Assembly: GCA_019414545.1 (NCBI GenBank)
Contig: DXLV01000047.1
Coordinates: 1-13,977, forward strand
Direction: 5' to 3'
DNA from: Collinsella sp.
GTDB taxonomy: Bacteria; Actinomycetota; Coriobacteriia; Coriobacteriales; Coriobacteriaceae
DNA: 13,977 nt
Shown here piece after piece: positions 6,434 through 11,176 of the stretch. Every line of letters starts with the position of its first letter. Positions within the stretch are counted from its first letter, which is position 1. The position numbers were made by a program, and so were the translations under genes. The notes below the pieces were generated by a model, which searched no databases, was not told where the DNA came from, and was given only the letters and a program-made list of their open reading frames with translations.

Positions 6434-6469
6434 CCGGTGGCAATTGTAGGTGAACTTTATTGCCACCGG
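6434..6469. promoter_or_regulatory. Perfect 11-bp inverted repeat between HD gene and azlC
   Basis: CCGGTGGCAAT (6434-6444) and ATTGCCACCGG (6459-6469) are exact reverse complements with a 14-base centre. The left arm and centre contain, on the minus strand, a TACAAT that could be the -10 of the HD gene. The centre also holds AGGTGA (6448-6453), a possible RBS for a TTG at 6460 in the azlC frame. It could be a dimer-binding operator acting on both divergent genes, or an mRNA hairpin. It lacks the T-run of a terminator. The repeat itself is certain; its role is inferred. Confidence 0.6.
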
Positions 6470-6528
6470 TTGATATTTCTGCTGCGTTGCAAGGCGCGCT
6501 GCAGACGACTTACCAGAATGGGAGTGGC

Positions 6529-7221
6529 ATGGTCCTTAGGATCTTTAAAATCGTCTGGCCAGTGATGCTTACCTATATTGCAATAGGCGCGCCGTGCGGA
6601 ATGATCATGGGGCAGACGGGAATGGAGCCCTGGATGGTCTTTGCTCTGAGCAGCACGTTTGTGACGGGCAGCGGCCAGTTTATGATCTGCAATCTTTGGC
6701 TGGCGGGCGTGCCTGCAGCATCGATCGTCGCGAGCGTTGCTGCCATCTCCTCGCGCTTTGCGCTTTACTCGGCATCGATCGCGCCGCATCTGACGGGTGC
6801 CTCGAAGCGTCAGACGCTGGCTGTTGCCGCGACACTTACCGAGGAGGCATATGGCATCTCGCTTGCCAAGTTGGTTGAAGGGGAGGATTGGGGCCCGCGC
6901 GAGTCCTTCGTGCTCAACGTGATTCTCATCGCAACATGGGGCGTTTCGTGTACGATGGGCGCCATCGTCGGCGCCGTTGTCGATGTTCCCACCGCCATTG
7001 CGGCCTTTGTCTGCACCTCGCTCTTTATCTGCCTGCTCTTTTCGCAGCGGCTGTCGCGCGGCAACGTTGTCGCGGCGGTTTCGGGCGCGGTGTCCGTCGC
7101 CGTATGCAAGTTCTTGGGCCTCACGAATATTGCCGTGCCGGCAAGCGTCGTGGCCGGCATTGCCATTGCGTTGGCGTGCGATGCTGTATTTGACGGAAGA
7201 GGTGCCCGCGATGCCCGTTAA
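6529..7221 (+). CDS. azlC: AzlC-family branched-chain amino acid exporter, large subunit
   Basis: A hydrophobic protein of 230 aa from the ATG at 6529, matching AzlC proteins of about 230-240 aa. Family features are the early KIVWPVMLTYIAIGAPCGM segment, the FVTGSGQFMICNLW region (family pattern usually GxxQF), SRFALYSASIAPHL, and TEEAYGISLAKL. With AzlD it is expected to export branched-chain amino acids or analogues across the membrane. The ATG at 6529 has GGGAG 4 bases upstream. A TTG at 6460 with AGGTGA gives a 253-aa version, but its first seven codons are A/T-rich at third positions and its start would lie inside the inverted repeat. The gene overlaps azlD by 11 bases. Family assignment is firm; the start is uncertain. 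Confidence 0.88.
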   Translation: MVLRIFKIVWPVMLTYIAIGAPCGMIMGQTGMEPWMVFALSSTFVTGSGQFMICNLWLAGVPAASIVASVAAISSRFALYSASIAPHLTGASKRQTLAVAATLTEEAYGISLAKLVEGEDWGPRESFVLNVILIATWGVSCTMGAIVGAVVDVPTAIAAFVCTSLFICLLFSQRLSRGNVVAAVSGAVSVAVCKFLGLTNIAVPASVVAGIAIALACDAVFDGRGARDAR

Positions 7222-7534
7222 CGAGTTCTTGGTTCTGTGGCTGTCGTCGTGGGCTGCTATCGCGTTCTTTCGCATCGCGCCGGCGTTCGCCTTGCGCGGG
7301 CGGACCCTGTCGCCCCGCATTACCGAGGCCCTGGGCTATATCCCGCCCGCCGCCTTTGCCGCGCTGGTCGCCAACGACTTGGTGAGCCCCGGCGCGTTCG
7401 ACGCGGGACTCTGGCCTGCCTTGGTTCCCTGGATTGCGGCCGCCGGCGTCGTGGTCGTGGCGGTCAAGACAAAATCGATGCTGTGGTGCTGCGTCTCGGG
7501 CATCGTACTCTATATTGTCTTGAGCCTTATATAG
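7211..7534 (+). CDS. azlD: AzlD-family branched-chain amino acid exporter, small subunit
   Basis: A 107-aa membrane protein with three to four hydrophobic segments (FLVLWLSSWAAIAFFRIAPAF, YIPPAAFAALVANDLV, ALVPWIAAAGVVVVAV, MLWCCVSGIVLYIVLSLI). It fits AzlD in size, in the R-x-x-P pattern near residue 21, in the internal GYIPPAAFAALV, and above all in its position after azlC. The ATG at 7211 lies inside the end of azlC (11-base overlap) with GAGGTG 6 bases upstream, so translation is probably coupled. It should be the small obligatory partner of the exporter. No Lrp-type regulator, a common azl neighbour, is present here. Confidence 0.88.
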   Translation: MPVNEFLVLWLSSWAAIAFFRIAPAFALRGRTLSPRITEALGYIPPAAFAALVANDLVSPGAFDAGLWPALVPWIAAAGVVVVAVKTKSMLWCCVSGIVLYIVLSLI

Positions 7535-7684
7535 GGGTGGCGTCGCGGGCGCCGAATCTCGTTCCATCCCAACTCGTCGGATTTTTCACCGAGCTGGTCT
7601 ATTTCTTCTGGTACCATGGTCAAACTTTACTGTAGCAAAGCGTGACGTGGGCTTTTGTATCCCGTCAGCGGAAATGGGGGTTTC

Positions 7685-8707
7685 ATGGCACAGGAAGCGA
7701 CCGCCAACGAGCAAAAGAAATTCAAGGTCCCGCGCATCCCGGGCGACATCATGATCTATCCGATGATCGTCGGTCTTTTGCTCAACACCTTCTGCCCGCA
7801 GGTTTTTGAGATCGGCGGCTTCTTTACGGCTGCCTGCCGCGGTGGCTCCAATACCATCGTCGCCGCGATCCTGCTGTTTGTGGGCGCCGGCATCAGCTTT
7901 AAGTCCACGCCGGGTGCCATCAAGACCGGTATCGTCGTGCTGATCCCCAAGCTGGTCGTCGCAGCGGCTCTCGGCCTGGGCGTGGCATATTTCTTTAACG
8001 ACAACTTCCTGGGTCTGAGCTCCGTGTCTATCATCGGCGGCATCACGTTTTGCAACATGGCGCTCTATACGGGCATCATGGGCGAGTTCGGCGATGAGTC
8101 CGAGCAGGGCGCCGTCGGTATCCTGTTCTTTACGGCTGGCCCCGCCGTCACGATGATCATCCTCGGTGTTTCCGGCCTCGCCAACATTCCCATTGGCACC
8201 ATTATCGGCTCCATCTTGCCACTCGTTATTGGCATGGTTCTGGGCAACCTGTTCCCGTTTATCAAGAACCTGCTGGTTCCCGGTGCCAATCCCGCGATTG
8301 CCGTCATCGGATTTCAGCTCGGTGCGTCCATGAGCCTGTCGAGCTTTATCACCGGCGGTATTTCCGGCATCTTGCTGGGCCTTGTCACGCTGTTTGTCGT
8401 CGGTCCCATCACCTTTGCGTTCGAGCGTCTGTGCGGCGGCAATGGCAAGGCCGCTGTGGCTTGCTCCACCATTGCCGGCACGGCTATGACCACACCGGTT
8501 GCCCTCGCCGAGGTCGCACCGCGCTACGCCGAGCTTGCGCCCACCGCGTACGCTCAGATCGCCACCGCCGTTATCATCACGGCGATCATGGCTCCGATTC
8601 TGACTGGCTGGGTCGACAAGAAGTTCTGCCAAGGCAAGGAGGATCTGTCGCCTGTCGGTGTCGAGGCCATCGAGGAAGCCGTCGCGACTGACATCGATGG
8701 CGAGTAG
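7685..8707 (+). CDS. kdgT: 2-keto-3-deoxygluconate permease, KdgT family
   Basis: A 340-aa transporter with about ten hydrophobic segments and the KdgT look throughout: RIPGDIMIYPMIVGLLLNTFCPQ near the start, then a GGSNT, FVGAGISFKSTPGAIKTG, FCNMALYTGIMGEFGD, GFQLGASMSLSSFITGG and GTAMTTPVALAEVAP. The family imports 2-keto-3-deoxygluconate with protons, a product of pectin and uronic acid breakdown. The ATG at 7685 is preferred because GGGGG lies about 5 bases upstream; an earlier TTG at 7655 would add ten residues without a good RBS. No kdgK, kdgA, uronate gene or regulator is beside it, so it appears to be a lone transporter. It is separated by 150 bases from azlD and probably has its own promoter, which I could not identify securely. 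Confidence 0.88.
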   Translation: MAQEATANEQKKFKVPRIPGDIMIYPMIVGLLLNTFCPQVFEIGGFFTAACRGGSNTIVAAILLFVGAGISFKSTPGAIKTGIVVLIPKLVVAAALGLGVAYFFNDNFLGLSSVSIIGGITFCNMALYTGIMGEFGDESEQGAVGILFFTAGPAVTMIILGVSGLANIPIGTIIGSILPLVIGMVLGNLFPFIKNLLVPGANPAIAVIGFQLGASMSLSSFITGGISGILLGLVTLFVVGPITFAFERLCGGNGKAAVACSTIAGTAMTTPVALAEVAPRYAELAPTAYAQIATAVIITAIMAPILTGWVDKKFCQGKEDLSPVGVEAIEEAVATDIDGE

Positions 8708-8756
8708 CAATCGATACCCATCAATGATGCCGGCGTGTGCAATTCGCGCCGTATGG

Positions 8757-8796
8757 GCGCCCGAACAGAAACTGTTTTGCAGTGATGTTCGGGCGC
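8757..8796. repeat. 11-bp inverted repeat / extended hairpin after kdgT
   Basis: GCGCCCGAACA (8757-8767) and TGTTCGGGCGC (8786-8796) are exact reverse complements. Inside, ACTG (8771-8774) pairs with CAGT (8780-8783) around a TTTTG loop, and the strands between the stems read GAA and GA, which could form tandem G-A pairs. It could end kdgT transcripts, but only an imperfect U-stretch (TCTGCTATTAT) follows. It could also be an operator, since the right arm sits directly upstream of a TGCTATTAT extended -10. Confidence 0.55.
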
Positions 8797-8807
8797 TCTG
8801 CTATTAT
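8777..8807 (+). promoter_or_regulatory. Candidate promoter for the GGDEF gene (extended -10)
   Basis: TG-C-TATTAT at 8799-8807 matches an extended -10 (TGnTATAAT) at eight of nine defined-or-free positions. A weak TTGCAG at 8777-8782 lies 19 bases upstream as a -35. Transcription would start at about 8814, inside the next hairpin, leaving a leader of about 85 bases. The right arm of the upstream inverted repeat fills the spacer, so a bound repressor would block it. Prediction only. Confidence 0.4.
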
Positions 8808-8843
8808 CCCCTTTACCCCTGCGGAGTAAAGGGGTGTTTATTG
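8808..8843 (+). terminator. Probable rho-independent terminator downstream of kdgT
   Basis: CCCCTTTAC (8808-8816) pairs exactly with GTAAAGGGG (8826-8834) around a 9-base loop, followed by the U-rich TGTTTATTG. The geometry suits an intrinsic terminator for kdgT. The tail is not a clean T-run, so efficiency is uncertain. Confidence 0.5.
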
Positions 8844-8882
8844 CCCTGATTCGAATTGGGCGATTCTGACCACTTGGGTATT

Positions 8883-8888
8883 GAAGGG
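8883..8888 (+). promoter_or_regulatory. RBS that selects the GTG start of the GGDEF gene
   Basis: GAAGGG lies 9 bases before the GTG at 8898-8900, a normal spacing. The same sequence directly abuts the in-frame ATG at 8889, which is too close to use it, so GTG is the better start. Confidence 0.55.
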
Positions 8889-8897
8889 ATGGCGCTA

Positions 8898-10040
8898 GTG
8901 GTTAAGGCACTCAAGATTGAGATATTCGTGCTATGCATGATTGTTCTTATCGGGCTTGCCGTGCGAAGTCGTCGCTCCTTGTTCTCGAGCACCCAGCAGC
9001 TATTGTTTAGCATGCTGGGCTACACGTCTGCTGCCTACATTTTCTTCGATATGATCTGGACGCTCTCGGATGGCTTGAGCACTCCTGTAGGCATCACGGC
9101 CAACTGGATTTCCAACGCGGTTTCGTTTTCGCTCTTTGCTATCGCGTGTCTCATTTGGTTTATCTATTCCGAGACGGTGCAGGGTTCTCGCCTTTTGACC
9201 TCGCGCTATAGGGTGGTGCTTGTAGCGTTGCCTACGGCTCTGGTGGTCGCGCTGGCGTTTACCAGTTACTGGACGCACGCCCTGTTCTATATCGATTCGC
9301 AGGGCGTGTATCGTCGCGGCTTTGCCTATATGATCCAGCCCATCGTCAGCTACTGTTACGTTATACATACGTCCCTGCATGCATTTGTGCAATCTCGCAG
9401 GGTCGAGAGCCTGCAGACGAAGGCCATCTATCGAACCTTGGCATTTTTCGCCATTCCGGCCCTGGTGGGCGGTACCTTTCAGGTCGTATACTCGGTGCCC
9501 GGCCTTTGTGTCGGCATAATGATTAGCATGTTGCTGCTCTACATCATCTACCAGGAGCAGCTCATCTCGACCGACCCGTTGACTGGACTTAACAATCGCA
9601 ACCGTTTTGAGACCTATATGCTGTCGCTCTTCTCAAATGTGGATCAGGCCGAAGATGTATATCTGCTTATGATGGACGCCGACGGCTTTAAGCAGATTAA
9701 CGATCGCTATGGGCATGTGGAGGGCGACCACGCTCTTCAGGTCATATCCGCTGCGCTCAAAGAAGTCTGCTCGGCGTCTGGCGGCTTTATCGCACGTTAT
9801 GGTGGCGATGAGTTCGTGGTGCTCCAAAAGGCAGTGGCGGAACAGGATATCATGCATCTGTGCGCGACAATCAACGATGAGCTCGCGCGCGCCGAGGTTC
9901 CGTATCTGTTGCGGATGTCCATCGGCTACGCACGGGTTGGTGATGGCGTCGATACCTGGCAAGACTTGCTTCGTGCTGCCGACGCGGAGCTCTACCGCGT
10001 AAAGCGCGAGAAGAAGAAAGCCGGCGTTCAGATACGCTAG
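8898..10040 (+). CDS. Membrane diguanylate cyclase: seven-helix sensor plus GGDEF domain
   Basis: A 380-aa protein. Residues 1-218 hold seven hydrophobic segments (about 8-22, 36-55, 67-90, 105-124, 144-163, 178-199, 202-218) forming a membrane sensor of unrecognised type. Residues about 222-375 are a GGDEF domain: DPLTGLNNRNRFE (226-238), LMMDADGFKQINDRYGHVEGD (metal-binding Asp near 260), and an intact GGDEF at 302-306 in ARYGGDEFVV. It should make cyclic di-GMP from two GTP. The inhibitory RxxD I-site position (292-295) reads SASG, so feedback inhibition through that site is absent. The start was set at GTG 8898 by RBS spacing; ATG 8889 and TTG 8856 are alternatives. It appears monocistronic, with a hairpin-rich leader region. 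No EAL, HD-GYP or PilZ gene is nearby, so its target is unknown. Confidence 0.9.
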   Translation: MVKALKIEIFVLCMIVLIGLAVRSRRSLFSSTQQLLFSMLGYTSAAYIFFDMIWTLSDGLSTPVGITANWISNAVSFSLFAIACLIWFIYSETVQGSRLLTSRYRVVLVALPTALVVALAFTSYWTHALFYIDSQGVYRRGFAYMIQPIVSYCYVIHTSLHAFVQSRRVESLQTKAIYRTLAFFAIPALVGGTFQVVYSVPGLCVGIMISMLLLYIIYQEQLISTDPLTGLNNRNRFETYMLSLFSNVDQAEDVYLLMMDADGFKQINDRYGHVEGDHALQVISAALKEVCSASGGFIARYGGDEFVVLQKAVAEQDIMHLCATINDELARAEVPYLLRMSIGYARVGDGVDTWQDLLRAADAELYRVKREKKKAGVQIR

Positions 10041-10141
10041 GAAAAGGGGCACACGCTGGCGTGCGTGGCGGCCCTCGGCTCTCCGATGTACTCCATTAAA
10101 CTAAAGTATGTGAATCCGCTCTGCTAAATAAGGGCAGTTCA

Positions 10142-11077
10142 TTAGGCCTTTTTGGGCCTGTTGACGATGATGATGCCGCCGCAGACCAACAGCAGGGCAA
10201 CAAGTACGGTCACAGGGCTCGTGCCAGCGCCCTCGCCGAGCAGCAGCGCGCTTAACAGTACGCCAAAGACTGGATTCATAAAGCCAAAGACCGACACACG
10301 GCTGACGGGGTTGACGGCAAGCAGACGCGACCATAGCGAGTACGCGACGGCGGAAATGAGTGCCATATAGATAATGAGCGCGATGGCGGGGGCGATTTCA
10401 GTGGGGGAGAGCGCGCCGCCCATCAAAAAGCCGATGGCGGTGAGGACCAGTCCGCCGACCAAGAACTGCCACCCGGCAAGCAAGACGCCGTCGTGCTTGC
10501 GCGAGAAGATGCCGATCAGGCAGGTCGAAAGAGCACCCGCGACAGTGGAGGCTAGGATAAAGCCCTCGCCATCGAGCCTGAAGCCAAAGGTGCCATCTGC
10601 GCCCGAGAGGTTGACGAGCGCGACGCCGGCAAAGCCCAGCGCACAGTCAAGCACCTTGGCCGTATTGAGCTTCTCGGTGTGAAATGCTAGGGCGGCAAAG
10701 AGGATTGCGAGGAAGTTGGCGCTGGCCTCGATGATGGAGCTCGACATGGCGCTGGCGCACGAGAGGCCCAGATAGAAAAAGAAGTACTGCCCGATAGTCT
10801 GGAAGAGCGACAAGACAAAGATGGGCTTGATGTCGCGAGCCTGCGGAATGAGGGGGCGGCGTTGGGCCGCACTCATCCCAACGATAACCAGGGCGCCGGC
10901 AAGCGTGAAGCGCAAGCCCGCAAAGAGCAGCTGCGAGGCGCTATCGTGCGCCGGGATACCAAAGAGCGCGTAGCCGATCTTGATGCAGGGAAACGCCGAT
11001 CCCCAGAGTGCACAGCAAACAAGACAACCCAGGATGAGTCCGGGCAGGGTGGCGAGATACGGCTTGCGGCTTTCCAT
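10142..11077 (-). CDS. EamA/DMT-superfamily transporter
   Basis: A 311-aa protein with about ten membrane helices in two repeated EamA halves: helix 1 LPGLILGCLVCCALWGSAFPCIKIGY with the family WGSAF motif, the first half ending near VLDCALGFAGVALVNLSG, and the second from about GFILASTVAGALSTCLIG to LVALLLVCGGIIIVNR. DMT transporters usually export amino acids or other small metabolites; the substrate cannot be read here. The ATG at 11075-11077 has GGAAGG 6 bases upstream; an earlier in-frame ATG at 11117-11119 would lie in the terminator hairpin and is rejected. The gene starts only 25 bases past the T-run of the purL terminator, so it needs either readthrough or a promoter inside that short gap or in the tail of purL. 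It is convergent with the GGDEF gene. Confidence 0.87.
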   Translation of the reverse strand: MESRKPYLATLPGLILGCLVCCALWGSAFPCIKIGYALFGIPAHDSASQLLFAGLRFTLAGALVIVGMSAAQRRPLIPQARDIKPIFVLSLFQTIGQYFFFYLGLSCASAMSSSIIEASANFLAILFAALAFHTEKLNTAKVLDCALGFAGVALVNLSGADGTFGFRLDGEGFILASTVAGALSTCLIGIFSRKHDGVLLAGWQFLVGGLVLTAIGFLMGGALSPTEIAPAIALIIYMALISAVAYSLWSRLLAVNPVSRVSVFGFMNPVFGVLLSALLLGEGAGTSPVTVLVALLLVCGGIIIVNRPKKA

Positions 11078-11102
11078 GATGTCCTTCCTGCATGCGCGAA
11101 GC

Positions 11103-11139
11103 AAAAAAGAACCCGCCACCGGATGCGTCGGTGGCGGGT
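11103..11139 (-). terminator. Strong rho-independent terminator of purL
   Basis: Read on the minus strand, ACCCGCCACCG pairs exactly with CGGTGGCGGGT (arms at 11129-11139 and 11111-11121) around a 7-base loop. Two bases later comes a run of six T (11103-11108). It begins 38 bases after the purL stop. This is the clearest terminator in the window. Confidence 0.9.
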
Positions 11140-11153
11140 GTTGTTACCCGAGG

Positions 11154-11161
11154 GGATTGTA
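11154..11161 (-). promoter_or_regulatory. TACAAT -10-like box upstream of the EamA gene
   Basis: On the minus strand a TACAAT (11156-11161) lies between the purL stop and the terminator hairpin. A convincing -35 is missing (TTCGCT at 11180-11185 is 18 bases away). If used, transcription would begin just before the hairpin, making it an attenuator in the EamA leader. Weak evidence. Confidence 0.25.
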
Positions 11162-11176
11162 CCCGATGGGAAAGGT

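Noticed and set aside
6457..7320. 287-codon open frame on the minus strand
   Set aside because: Antisense to azlC and azlD, with very basic, low-complexity sequence and no start signals.
7600..7640. Promoter for kdgT with TACTGT (7628-7633) as -10
   Set aside because: The only -35 candidate (TTCTGG, 16-base spacer) is poor, so the call would be guesswork.
7586..8710. 374-codon open frame on the minus strand
   Set aside because: Antisense to kdgT; the Asp/Gly/Arg/His-rich repetitive sequence arises from the complementary strand of a membrane protein gene.
10041..10141. Terminator between the GGDEF and EamA genes
   Set aside because: The GCACACGCTGGCGTGCGTG stretch folds only imperfectly and is not followed by a T-run; I saw no convincing terminator for either convergent gene.
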